Source: Spirochaetota bacterium (GTDB lineage: Bacteria > Spirochaetota > Spirochaetia > Treponematales > UBA12059). Taken from it: a stretch of 42,357 bases of DNA. A program made the translations under genes and the position numbers. The DNA is taken from assembly GCA_018815555.1 (NCBI GenBank), contig JAHIWF010000242.1:1-42357 (forward strand), in the 5' to 3' direction. Positions 1-9,622 of this stretch are shown one piece after another. Each line of letters opens with the position of its first letter. The first letter of the stretch is position 1. Under the pieces are notes generated by a model. It saw only the letters and a list, made by a program, of their open reading frames with translations, was not told the DNA's origin and did not search any database.

Positions 1-1138
1 CAGCACCATTCTGTCGATTTCATTGGGAGAGAAACGCAAGCAATACGCCGAAAAGGTATTGGGAAATTCCCTGGTACTCTTGCTGGTTATCGCCCTGTTA
101 TTAACTGCTGCCGGATTTCTGCTTATGGAACCGCTGCTCAGACTTACCGGAGCAAGTGCCACGATTATGCCCTTCGCCAAGGCCTACATGCGCGTAATCC
201 TGCTTGGTACAGTATTCAACGCGCTGGGCTTCGGCATGACCCATTTTATACGGGCTGAGGGCAATCCCAAAATGGCCATGTTTACCATGCTCATCGGTGC
301 CGTACTCAATCTGGTTCTGGATCCTGTCCTGATCTTTGTGTTCGACCTAGGTATCGCGGGAGCTGCCTGGGCTACCGTCATCAGTCAGGCGGTATGCGCG
401 GTGTGGGTAATGTCCTATTATTTTGGCAAGAAAAGCCTCTGCCGCATCCGTGCGGAAAACCTACGACTGAATCCGGGTATTGTCCGGCGTATCGCGGTGA
501 TCGGGTCGGCACCCTTCGCTATGCAGTTTGTGTCCAGTATCTATAATTCACTCCTGAATAATCAACTGCAGCGCTACGGTGGTGACCTGGCCGTATCCGC
601 AATGGGTGTCATCTTCGGGGTTGCCATGCTTATGCTTATGCCGATTTTTGGCTTAAACCAGGGTATGCAGCCGATAATCGGCTATAACTTCGGAGCCGGG
701 CAGTATCAAAGAGTGGCTCATGCCACCAGAATCACTATACTGTTTGCTAGTATATTAGCTTCTGCCGGTTGGCTGGTCACACGGTTCGCTCCTGTTTTGA
801 TTATCGGCATGTTCAGCCATGATAATGCCGAGTTCAGCCTACTGACCGAGAAGGCTTTGCGCATATTTTTTCTGATGTTCCCATTGGTGGGGTTCCAGAT
901 TATTGCCGGTGGTTATTTTCAGGCAGTCGGCAAGCCAAAACAGGCAACGCTCTTAAGCCTCTCCCGGCAACTGCTCTTCCTGGTTCCACTCATGTATATT
1001 TTACCCTTGCGTTTCGGGCTTGAGGGGGTGCTCAGCGCTGCACCGACATCGGATTTTCTTTCTTCCATGCTTACCGCCGTGTTTTACTTCCTGGAACTGA
1101 AGCGGCTCAGACTCCATCCCGCGGCTGTCCGGCCCTGA
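1..1138 (+). CDS. MATE family multidrug/Na+ efflux protein, 5' truncated by the window edge
   Basis: Frame is open to base 2 upstream of the track's TTG start (STILSISLGEKRKQYAEKVLGNSL...), which resembles the conserved MATE region; many TM helices; MATE-like GFGMTHFIRAEGNPKMAM and QGMQPIIGYNFGA segments. Confidence 0.93.
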   Translation, partial: STILSISLGEKRKQYAEKVLGNSLVLLLVIALLLTAAGFLLMEPLLRLTGASATIMPFAKAYMRVILLGTVFNALGFGMTHFIRAEGNPKMAMFTMLIGAVLNLVLDPVLIFVFDLGIAGAAWATVISQAVCAVWVMSYYFGKKSLCRIRAENLRLNPGIVRRIAVIGSAPFAMQFVSSIYNSLLNNQLQRYGGDLAVSAMGVIFGVAMLMLMPIFGLNQGMQPIIGYNFGAGQYQRVAHATRITILFASILASAGWLVTRFAPVLIIGMFSHDNAEFSLLTEKALRIFFLMFPLVGFQIIAGGYFQAVGKPKQATLLSLSRQLLFLVPLMYILPLRFGLEGVLSAAPTSDFLSSMLTAVFYFLELKRLRLHPAAVRP

Positions 1139-1228
1139 CAGCCGGACTACGCAAGGATGTGCAGGGCAAACTAAACATCGTGGCATACAGGTCCGATGTT
1201 GCTCGGCATACCGGAATAGTCCGCCTTT

Positions 1229-1582
1229 CTATTTTCCTGCATCCTTTCCCTGCGGTTCTTCGAAAAGCCTCTCCCAGCCGGAGTACGGCAGCAAACGGGT
1301 GAGTGTATACTTGATACAGCCGGCTTTAACCAGTGGAAACTCATTCAGTATAGCTTTTGCCAGCCCCTGCTCCCCGGTTTCCAGAATAAGCAGGGCATCC
1401 ATTCCCTCGGTAAACCAGATATTCCTGATCACACCCTGCATGTAGAGCCCCCAGACATGCAGGGCCTCACGTCGCAATAGCTCGGAATGCAGGGACCAAT
1501 CAATATTACCGTTATCAAATGTGGTTACCAGATATTGCATGACCTTCTCCGCCTGCTTACGCTTCACGCTCCGAAAGAACAA
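1229..1582 (-). CDS. Small muconolactone-isomerase/YciI-like (dimeric alpha-beta barrel-like) protein
   Basis: ORF with a compact MQYLVTTFDNGNIDWSLHSELLRRE...LLPYSGWERLFEE fold pattern; true start is probably the internal Met (MQYLVTT). Confidence 0.55.
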   Translation of the reverse strand: MFFRSVKRKQAEKVMQYLVTTFDNGNIDWSLHSELLRREALHVWGLYMQGVIRNIWFTEGMDALLILETGEQGLAKAILNEFPLVKAGCIKYTLTRLLPYSGWERLFEEPQGKDAGK

Positions 1583-1606
1583 AAATAGAACCGTTACCCG
1601 AACCTT

Positions 1607-2407
1607 TTAATGGAACCCGACTTTCAGGTTGCAGCCGGCAAAGTGGTAAAAAACTTCGGACCCTTCGAAAATATACTGCTCACGGCTGACAACTACGAGC
1701 ATACGGTCCTCGAAGGGGCTGAGGAAGCAGCCAGAGATCCATATGCGCAGAGCCGTCACCTCGGAGCTGATTGCCAATATTTTCTTGCCTTTCTTCCGCG
1801 ATGTAGCCAGAACCTGATACGATTTGACCTCATCCATAAACCGGTCAGCTTCCGTCTCCGGAACCAGCACCAACTCAGCCGAAAAATCATCGCCGTTCAA
1901 AGCCAGGGGAAAGGACAGTAAATCAACTCCTTGATTGAGTGCAACTCCGAACTGTGCCATAGCCGTCTCGAACCGGTCACCGACATGAGACCAAGCAGTA
2001 CTCCATCCACTGTCGACCGTCGACTCCTCCATTGACTCGCTAGCAGCTGATACCCCCTCCATCCAGTCGCTATCGGCCATTAAGTCTTCCATCCAGTCGA
2101 AACTGTCATCCATTTCCTCCCAGACCACTGTGTCTGCTACTGCATCAAAGATCACAAAGTGATACTGGGTACCGCCTCTGCCATCAATGGCCCGGACTTC
2201 TGACCAGGCCACTTTACCGTCGGGCGACCAGCCAAACATGCGGAATTCCGGATATCCCCAGTCGGGAATATCTTCGGACACCATGTACTGCTGCAATTCC
2301 ACAGGCCACGGAAGCTCACTCACCTGCATAAGCTGTGCCTGTGCCGGGGAAACGGCATGAAGGCAGACCATTAGGATTAATAATGCTTTATAAAGGTATT
2401 GTCGCAT
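1607..2407 (-). CDS. Hypothetical secreted protein with an acidic internal repeat
   Basis: Clear signal peptide MRQYLYKALLILMVCLHAVSPAQA; 266 aa; acidic DSFDWMEDLMADSDWMEG segment. Confidence 0.7.
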   Translation of the reverse strand: MRQYLYKALLILMVCLHAVSPAQAQLMQVSELPWPVELQQYMVSEDIPDWGYPEFRMFGWSPDGKVAWSEVRAIDGRGGTQYHFVIFDAVADTVVWEEMDDSFDWMEDLMADSDWMEGVSAASESMEESTVDSGWSTAWSHVGDRFETAMAQFGVALNQGVDLLSFPLALNGDDFSAELVLVPETEADRFMDEVKSYQVLATSRKKGKKILAISSEVTALRIWISGCFLSPFEDRMLVVVSREQYIFEGSEVFYHFAGCNLKVGFH

Positions 2408-2634
2408 AACTGCTCCTTTGCCATATTATTGATTGCTGCCGTAGCACAGTCAAGAAAAACCAAAATATTTTATGGCTAGTGCCGATACTTAGATTTTTCA
2501 GGCTGTTTTATGCTATATTCAATTCAGTTTTTGCCCTTAAAGACAAGACGCATAAATTAAAAGATACCACAATTTTTTTTCGACAGGAACCAGACTTCTG
2601 GTTTTAGAGTAATTCGGATTAAGATGGAGTCGAC

Positions 2635-3372
2635 ATGGCACGGATCGGTAATTATTTCCTACTAGGCATAGCATTGCTTTCGACAATCGCTTGCAGCGAT
2701 GAAATTCTTCCCAAGAAACCAGTTAGTACTTCCATAAACAAAATATTGCCTTTAGGAGCATCTCGAGTCGAAGGGGCAAGACCAGAGTTTGAAAGTTACC
2801 GATATGAACTCTGGAAGGATCTTGTTGATAATGGATGGACTTTTGATTACATCGGCACACAAACTGATGAAGCGTCATACCCCATACATAATGGAAAGAG
2901 TTTTGACCCAGACCATGAAGGCCGGGGAGGGTGGACGTCTGGCGATATTCTCGACCAAATCGCTAAATGGCTTGAGTATACGGGCTCCCCTGATATTGTG
3001 CTGTTCAGTTCTCCAGGCGGAAATGATGCTCTTCAAGGATTGCCATATAATCAGACCTTATCGCATATCAACTCCATTATTGATGTTCTCCAAAACGCTA
3101 ACCCAAATGTTACAATCATCATAGAAAAATTAGCCCCTGCGCATTCAAGCTATATGTCAGGGGAATTATCCGATTATTTTTATCAACTACAGCAGGATGT
3201 GGCATTTGTTGCCAAAAATAAAACGACCGCTTCATCGCGTGTTATTACAGCTGATATGTGCACCGGTTTTACGGATCAGATGCTAGCAGATGATGTGCAT
3301 TACAATGCGGCAGGAGCAGCCTTTATCGCGGACCGTTATTACGAAGTGCTTGTGACAATTTTGGAAGGTTAA
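2635..3372 (+). CDS. SGNH/GDSL-type hydrolase, lipoprotein
   Basis: Lipobox-like LLSTIAC; GAS(R) block I in place of GDS, GGND block III, DDVHYN block V. Confidence 0.8.
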   Translation: MARIGNYFLLGIALLSTIACSDEILPKKPVSTSINKILPLGASRVEGARPEFESYRYELWKDLVDNGWTFDYIGTQTDEASYPIHNGKSFDPDHEGRGGWTSGDILDQIAKWLEYTGSPDIVLFSSPGGNDALQGLPYNQTLSHINSIIDVLQNANPNVTIIIEKLAPAHSSYMSGELSDYFYQLQQDVAFVAKNKTTASSRVITADMCTGFTDQMLADDVHYNAAGAAFIADRYYEVLVTILEG

Positions 3373-3670
3373 AGCCTTCAGTATAGGATGATTTATCCAG
3401 AATACTCAGATTTTAACTTACTTTCCCTATATTATAAAAAAATGATACGGTTTACACAAAACCTGATGCGGTCCTAAAGCAAATTCCAAGAGTTATCATA
3501 TTTTAATTGACTTTCATTAGGACCTAAAAAGTTGAGATATTAATAAAGCAACCGGAAAACACCCTGGTATTATAGCTCTTAAACTGCGTTCATTTAGCAG
3601 CCCAAAATTCTAACCAATTTTTACTAGAAAAAACATAATTAAATAACATTCTTTATCGAAGCTGTTACGC

Positions 3671-4795
3671 ATGCTTTGCCTAGACAAAAAACAAGTTGAT
3701 TTATATTGCATCCGACCAAGTCTAATAGTTGCAATCATACTTTTAATGATTTCCTGTGCAAATACCCCAAAAAACAAAAATGAGGCCATCCTGGAAATAA
3801 ATGAGAGTACATTCTTACAAATTGGCGGGATTGAACAATATATCCAGATAAAAGGTTCAAACAGTAATAATCCAATTATACTTTGGCTGCATGGCGGTCC
3901 CGGTTTCCCACTGACTTATCTATCATATTACTATCAATCAGGACTAATCGATAAATACACTATTGTTAGCCTCGAACAACGCGGCTGTGGTCGTACCTAT
4001 TACAGAAATCGTGCCAATGACTGCTCCATTCAAAGACTTCTTGTCGATATTGATGAACTAACAGATTACTTACGGAAAAGATTTAATAAAGAAAAAATCA
4101 TTATACTAGGGCAGTCCTGGGGTACGATTTTAGGGATTACCTATGTACAAAAATATCCAGAGAAGGTCGCGGCGTATATCGGAGTTGGTCAAGTAGTCAA
4201 TTTTGATGAAGGTAAAATTTATGCGGCTGAAACGGCAGCGGTTGTGGCAAGAGAACATCAGAATTACAAGGATGTCAATGAACTAGCTACCTGCATGCAA
4301 TCATTCAAAACTTCAAAAACAGTAACCGACCTGAATTTAGCAAACCTCGAAAGAATGATACTTAAATCCTTACAATATCTTCCTGCAGAAAAATCCATAA
4401 GTGCGAGGAAGCAGCTGCAACTCGGCTTGCTTTCTCCAGATTTAAACTTGAATGACCTGCGCTGGTTTTTGATTGCTTCGAATACCCATCGGATATTCTC
4501 TCATCAATCAGAATTATTGCAATACATGTACTTTGATTTTGATGTGGATACGCTTATTGATGAATTCAAAATACCCATCTACTTCATCCAAGGCAGTGCT
4601 GACTGGATAACGCCTACTGATATGGTTACACAATATGCTGGCTCAATAAGTGCTCCTGAAATAAAAACTATTATTCTTAATGGCATGGGGCACACACCAT
4701 TTTTAGATGATCCTGAGCAATTCGGAGAAGCACTGGAAAGCTGCCTTTCAAGAATCCCCGTTCCGGCCGATTCAAACGCTATCCAAGGTGATTAG
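3671..4795 (+). CDS. Alpha/beta hydrolase, proline iminopeptidase-like (S33), probable lipoprotein
   Basis: ILLMISCAN lipobox; LHGGPGFP oxyanion motif; GQSWGT nucleophile elbow; GMGHTPFLDDPEQF catalytic His region. Confidence 0.9.
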   Translation: MLCLDKKQVDLYCIRPSLIVAIILLMISCANTPKNKNEAILEINESTFLQIGGIEQYIQIKGSNSNNPIILWLHGGPGFPLTYLSYYYQSGLIDKYTIVSLEQRGCGRTYYRNRANDCSIQRLLVDIDELTDYLRKRFNKEKIIILGQSWGTILGITYVQKYPEKVAAYIGVGQVVNFDEGKIYAAETAAVVAREHQNYKDVNELATCMQSFKTSKTVTDLNLANLERMILKSLQYLPAEKSISARKQLQLGLLSPDLNLNDLRWFLIASNTHRIFSHQSELLQYMYFDFDVDTLIDEFKIPIYFIQGSADWITPTDMVTQYAGSISAPEIKTIILNGMGHTPFLDDPEQFGEALESCLSRIPVPADSNAIQGD

Positions 4796-4831
4796 AGCAT
4801 TACTCTCCATTGGTACATAGGATGGAGCAAG

Positions 4832-5833
4832 GTGCCTGTCAAGAATCAATACATCCGGCCGTATCGGCTATTGCTTCAGCAATTGCGCTTTACTGGCCAT
4901 TTTAGCTATACTTTTGCCATGACCGGACTTGAAGATATTCGCCATCGACTTTCTACAACCTATAATTTTAGTCAGATACTCAAGCTTATTACCGGCATTG
5001 CCCTACTAATTGGCGCCACCTGGCTATTCCCGGATGATTTCAGGCAAATCAGGGACAATGCTGTATATCTGGCTATTCTGGCCGGATTGCTGATAATCTG
5101 GATCAGCCTTTTTAGCATATATATACGCACGAAGCTTTCGAGCGCAACCAGCCCGGCGTCCATTGCCGTGCTCATTCGGATTGAATCATGTGGATTCGCT
5201 GTTTCTGTTTGCCTTTTAGCTATACTGATGCCCTTATCCGAGCCATATTATGCAAATCTGGCCTGGTTTTTCTCGGCGTTTTTATTCTGCTATGCGCTGG
5301 CGAATCCGGCGCTCGAATCACGCCTGGCTACCGGTCTAGTTTTTTCGCCGGTGGCCGGGTGGATAGTACACAGTGCAGTGCACTTTGTCATAGGGCGTCG
5401 GCCTATCCATATCCCGGCGCTTTTATTCTGCCTGGTTATCAGCGCGATATTGCTTTATTCCAGGGCTTATTTTGTCACCCGCCAGACACGCTCGGATATG
5501 GAACGCGACAGTCTGGAAAACATGCATCCTGCGGCCCAAAGTATAAAAGACCTGGATGCAGTATATTTATACTCAAAAACCTATAGCCTTAGCCCGCGGG
5601 AATCCGAAGTATTGCGCAAAATATTCCATGGCCGGATAAGCAAGGAGATTGCGGCCGAGCTGGGTATTTCAGTCACAACCATAAAAACCCATGTCCGGAA
5701 TATTTTTGACAAAACCGGGGTACGATCCCGGCTTGAACTGATGGCAAATTTCAACCGCTTCAACCATTCTCCACTTGACGGATCGCTTCTCATCACAAAG
5801 GAGGATGGCCCGCAGGAAGAGAATCATCCCTAA
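4832..5833 (+). CDS. Membrane-anchored LuxR-family HTH transcriptional regulator
   Basis: GTG start preceded by GGAG; multiple TM helices; C-terminal LSPRESEVLRKIFHGRISKEIAAELGISVTTIKTHVRNIFDKTGVRSRLEL is a typical GerE/LuxR HTH. Confidence 0.88.
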   Translation: MPVKNQYIRPYRLLLQQLRFTGHFSYTFAMTGLEDIRHRLSTTYNFSQILKLITGIALLIGATWLFPDDFRQIRDNAVYLAILAGLLIIWISLFSIYIRTKLSSATSPASIAVLIRIESCGFAVSVCLLAILMPLSEPYYANLAWFFSAFLFCYALANPALESRLATGLVFSPVAGWIVHSAVHFVIGRRPIHIPALLFCLVISAILLYSRAYFVTRQTRSDMERDSLENMHPAAQSIKDLDAVYLYSKTYSLSPRESEVLRKIFHGRISKEIAAELGISVTTIKTHVRNIFDKTGVRSRLELMANFNRFNHSPLDGSLLITKEDGPQEENHP

Positions 5834-5900
5834 GCAGGATACCTGAAATCTTCAGATTGCGTTATTTTCTGACCACACTATTTATCCGAGGAGAGAAATT

Positions 5901-6357
5901 ATGGTCACGAGTAATAGGAAATCGCATGACGGTTTCGGTCGAAGAGCTGGAGTATTGATAGGACTCCTTATACTTGTAACATTATCATCATGTATAACCA
6001 CTAAGGATCTTTTTGGCGGGATGGAAGAAGGTCCGGCCTATGTACCTTTCACCGTATACCAAGTATGGGATGGAGTCGAGTACGGACCCTTAATGGTTTC
6101 GGCCGATAGCGATCTAAAAGCAAAAAAATCAGATATTTCTGAATTCCCCACAGCTTCACCAGACTGGGTGGCTGTAATTGAGGAAGCGATGGCTAAAGAA
6201 CCGACCTGGTTTGAAGGTGCTGCCTCGGTGACGGAGGTAAGCAGGCAAAGCGGTTTGGAATATCCGGCGGGACGATTTTGGCAACATTCTCTCGCGCCAT
6301 CTGCAGATCTTTGCCTGGTACGACAGGAAAGAGTATTTGGCCAAAGGATTCTTCTAA
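5901..6357 (+). pseudogene. Lipoprotein of unknown function, apparently frameshifted at ~6241-6255
   Basis: Lipobox LVTLSSC. Frame 5901 stays open to 6506 but runs through a terminator-like hairpin. The +1 frame from 6241 reads AGKAVWNIRRDDFGNILSRHLQIFAWYDRKEYLAKGFF* (stop 6355-6357), which looks like the authentic C-terminus. Confidence 0.55.
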
Positions 6358-6383
6358 GGAGCTGGAATTCTGATAATGGTACC

Positions 6384-6412
6384 AAGCCGGCACGTGCTGG
6401 CTTGTGCTTTTT
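6384..6412 (+). terminator. Intrinsic terminator-like hairpin between convergent genes
   Basis: AAGCCGGCAC/GTGCTGGCTT near-perfect inverted repeat at 6384-6403, followed by GTGCTTTTT. Confidence 0.6.
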
Positions 6413-7267
6413 ACGGGCGAGACAAAGCCTGATAGAGCGCCTGGAATGCGGGTTTTGGCATAAAATTTTCATCATATGGATGCGGCCAATCCTTATCCTG
6501 ACTTAGCCAGCTGCTATGGTTGACATAGCTGTCGGCATCGGATAATCCCCACAACACCAAGGCAGAGCACTCCGGATAGCGCTGTGCGGCTTCGCTGGCG
6601 ATTGCCCCGAACAGCTCGGCCTGGGCAGCCAGTTTTTGGCTGCTTTTGCCAGTCTGATCGTCATTGATCCTAACATCCAACTCGGTGATCTGCACCTCGA
6701 GTCCTTTGGCAATTACCGCATCCATAGCTTGTCCCAACTCGGAAGGGGAAAATTCTTCATCAATACTTGTATGGCACTGAAAGCCCACGCCGTCTATAGG
6801 AACGCCGGCGGCCAACAGCTCATCGAGCAGCGACAATAGCCCTTCCAACTTTTCCCCACTCTGTTCGATTCCGTATTCATTGATGAACAAACCGGCTTCC
6901 GGCGTGAGTTCGCGCGCTTTAACGAAGGCACGAGCGATATATATATATAACCTCCACCGGTACGGCTGCCAAAAAAATCGGAGCGGAGCGTTCCGTCGTC
7001 ATCCAAGGGCTCATTGACTACATTCCAATAAAGTACACCACCAGGATAGCGCTCCTCCACATGGGTTATGACAGCTTCTATATAGTCATCGATCAAGGAA
7101 AGCAGGTCTTCGCCAGCGAGCGAGCTTTCGGCCAGCCAATCAGGTGGCATATAAGACCATACCAAAGTATGCCCCCGCAAGTGCAGCCCATTGTTCCTGG
7201 CAAAATCAATCAGCTGATCCGCGTACGTAAAATCATATTCATGCGGTCCGCACCAGATTTCTTCCAT
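6411..7267 (-). pseudogene. GH10 endo-1,4-beta-xylanase remnant (N-terminally truncated and frameshifted)
   Basis: Two ORFs (6794-7267 and 6411-6890) together give LHLRGHTLVWS...WNVVNEPLDDDG (acid/base Glu), ARAFVKARELTPEAGLFINEYG and VQITELDVRI (nucleophile Glu). The frame switches at the TA tract 6937-6950, and the first ~60 residues of the GH10 domain are missing. Confidence 0.85.
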
Positions 7268-7316
7268 CGCCGGCCGTTATCGGTAGATACTATTGAGCGG
7301 CTCGAGCCGCCCTGAA

Positions 7317-8126
7317 TCAGGATACGAACAGCGCAATCAGCCGACCAGCCAGCCGGGCGAACCTAACCTTGAACCAACCGGCCCGGTGCGGCACAAAGTA
7401 GCTGCAGCTGCCTCCCAGCCAGCCTCTTGACTGCCACCACTGGTAGTCGTAGGAATCGGGAGGCTCGCGTTGCCAGGCCAGCTGCTGTATCCTGAAAATC
7501 ATCAGGGATAGGAATGAGGGCTGCCGTCGTCTCTGGCGATCCAGCACGGCCACTATGCATCGTGCCGCACGGGCGGTCGCAGGACGGAAATCAGGCATGG
7601 TCGTATCTGGTGCCAGCGCGCCCATGCGCAATCCGGTTTGGCCTGCCAGGCGGAAGCCCCAGGTAAGCGCCGCGGCACTCAGGGTTCGAAGCGTGTGGCG
7701 GGTCGGGCTAACTGCAGACGTAGCTATCGGCCAGGCCAGCTTTCCAGCCATCTCCGGTCTGTGGCAGAGATACGCCAGCCGGTCTAGCAGGTTTTTCATC
7801 ACGCCGCTTACATCGTCGACATAGACAGGGCTGGCGAAGACCACGATATCAGCCTGGTCCATCCACTCCCTGATCGTCTGAACCTGGTCCTTGAGGGGGC
7901 AGCTGGCCTCGCCGCGGTCAAAGCATAACCTGCAGCCGATGCAGGGCCGGATGTCCAGGTCAGGCAGATACAGCCGGGTAAAGATTAGGGGTTCTTTCCG
8001 GTCATGCAGGATGCTTTCCAGCTCTTCCTGCAACAGTGCCACCATCCGCGCGGTATTGCCCTGTTTGCGGGCGCTTCCTACCAGAGCAAGTACGCGTATG
8101 GCTGCTTCTGGATCTTTTTTGCTCAA
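7317..8126 (-). CDS. NADPH-dependent FMN reductase / flavodoxin-family protein
   Basis: VLALVGSARKQGNTARMV phosphate-binding loop; CIGCRLCF; ADIVVFASPVYVDDVSGVMKNLLDR; TTG start with GGAGGAG upstream. Confidence 0.85.
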   Translation of the reverse strand: MSKKDPEAAIRVLALVGSARKQGNTARMVALLQEELESILHDRKEPLIFTRLYLPDLDIRPCIGCRLCFDRGEASCPLKDQVQTIREWMDQADIVVFASPVYVDDVSGVMKNLLDRLAYLCHRPEMAGKLAWPIATSAVSPTRHTLRTLSAAALTWGFRLAGQTGLRMGALAPDTTMPDFRPATARAARCIVAVLDRQRRRQPSFLSLMIFRIQQLAWQREPPDSYDYQWWQSRGWLGGSCSYFVPHRAGWFKVRFARLAGRLIALFVS

Positions 8127-8390
8127 AGCTCTCTCCTCCAACGCTACGTATCAGCGACTTTGTCCGGGCGGGCTGGTCATAATACGAGGAAAGTATAGCA
8201 AAGCTCTTTCCATATTGCTATGAAAAAATACCAGGTTAGAAAATTCTTCTTTAATACATCCTCCAGAATATATCAAAATTGTTTACACATTGTTTTGAAT
8301 GAATTTCATGTCGCGCTCTTTGATACAAATTGACGATAGTATGCCTCTACCTGGCAGCAACCCTAGTGGCGGATTTTATCATGCCGCCAA

Positions 8391-9449
8391 CTACCAAGAG
8401 GCACACCAGCCAGGCTGCTTAGCCGATCCGGCTCTTTCCCTATACTCCCGCGGGGTTAGCCCGGACCATTTTTTAAATGATCTGCGAAAGACACTCACGT
8501 CAGAAAAACCCAGCAAACAGGTAATATGCTCAACTGTATAATTCTCACGCAGGTATTTTTGTGCCATATGTTGACGAATTTCACGTAATAATTCACTGAA
8601 TACTATTCCCTCCGCTTCAAGACGCTTTTGCAGGGTCCGAACACTCACTGCCATTTGCCGGGCGACACCAGCCAGGGACAGCTTTTCGTCAGGCAGTTGC
8701 GTCAGAATTATGCGGGTTACAGCCCCGGTGGCAGAATCAGCTCCCTCAAGGCGTAACAACAGCTCCTGGGCATATACCTCGAACTGATCCTTTAGAGCTG
8801 GATTGGCCATCCGCACAGGCAGACTACCCATTCTTGAGTCCAGCAATAACGAATTGTGTTGATGGCCGAATATAACCGGACACTGAAAAACCCGCTCATA
8901 CTCTTCACGTACCGGTGGGTCTGGATAGGTGAATGTTACTTCCAGAGGCTTGAGTGGTAGTCCGGAGAGGCTGCGAGCCAAACAAATGCTGCTGGAAAAG
9001 GCGGAATCAAAACAATGCCGGGACATCACAGGGGCATGTTGAGGTGAAGAATATATAAACCGAACGGTATTTATGCCAAACACAGTACGGCTATTGATTA
9101 AATTGCCGATTATCCGCTGATATTGCCCGGATTTTTCGAATGCCTCTTTAAGGTTTCTGCAATTCATCATAATATACCCCAATATAGACCAGCTGCCGGG
9201 ATGAGCAAACTCTCCCATATGCAGTCCAAAACTATGGTCATTTAGCATAGCAGCTGCCGCTTCTTGTATTTCCAGGTAGGTTTCGATTGGCAGATAAGTA
9301 TCGGGAGCACATACATGGTTACGATCAAGCCCCATCGAAAGCAAAAACCTGTCTAGATCAACCTTGAGCGATTGCAAATATAAAAACATCTGGGAAAGCA
9401 CACTGGTAGAAACAGTAATCGGTTCAGGATTCATATTTTTATTATACAT
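8391..9449 (-). CDS. AraC-family transcriptional regulator with arabinose-binding-like N-terminal domain (OruR/ArgR type)
   Basis: LSLAGVARQMAVSVRTLQKRLEAEG...YTVEHITCLLGFSDVSVFRRSFKKWSGLTPREYRE is a canonical AraC double HTH. Confidence 0.92.
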   Translation of the reverse strand: MYNKNMNPEPITVSTSVLSQMFLYLQSLKVDLDRFLLSMGLDRNHVCAPDTYLPIETYLEIQEAAAAMLNDHSFGLHMGEFAHPGSWSILGYIMMNCRNLKEAFEKSGQYQRIIGNLINSRTVFGINTVRFIYSSPQHAPVMSRHCFDSAFSSSICLARSLSGLPLKPLEVTFTYPDPPVREEYERVFQCPVIFGHQHNSLLLDSRMGSLPVRMANPALKDQFEVYAQELLLRLEGADSATGAVTRIILTQLPDEKLSLAGVARQMAVSVRTLQKRLEAEGIVFSELLREIRQHMAQKYLRENYTVEHITCLLGFSDVSVFRRSFKKWSGLTPREYRERAGSAKQPGWCASW

Positions 9450-9622
9450 GTATTTTTGGCAAAGTCATCCAATATCATAAATGCAGTTACCGGATAATGT
9501 TCAGAAATAGTTAATTATCGCTTTAACAAAAAAGTTTTAAACACAAACATGAATAGAGGTTTTATACTACCGCTATCACCGGGTCTTGTGACCTCAGGTA
9601 TCCCTGTCTTGGATGGTAACTT

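Noticed and set aside
6156-6475. Several minus-strand ORFs (6038-6475, 6156-6344, 6193-6393) overlapping the lipoprotein gene
   Set aside because: Antisense shadows of the lipoprotein region with no domain-like sequence; the plus-strand lipobox and frame continuation are better supported.
6937-6950. ATATATATATATAA as a promoter element
   Set aside because: It lies inside GH10 coding sequence exactly where the frame breaks; a microsatellite/frameshift explanation is better.
7291-7304. 14-bp palindrome GCGGCTCGAGCCGC between the xylanase remnant and flavodoxin gene as a terminator or IS end
   Set aside because: No T-run, no matching inverted repeat elsewhere, no transposase; too short to interpret.
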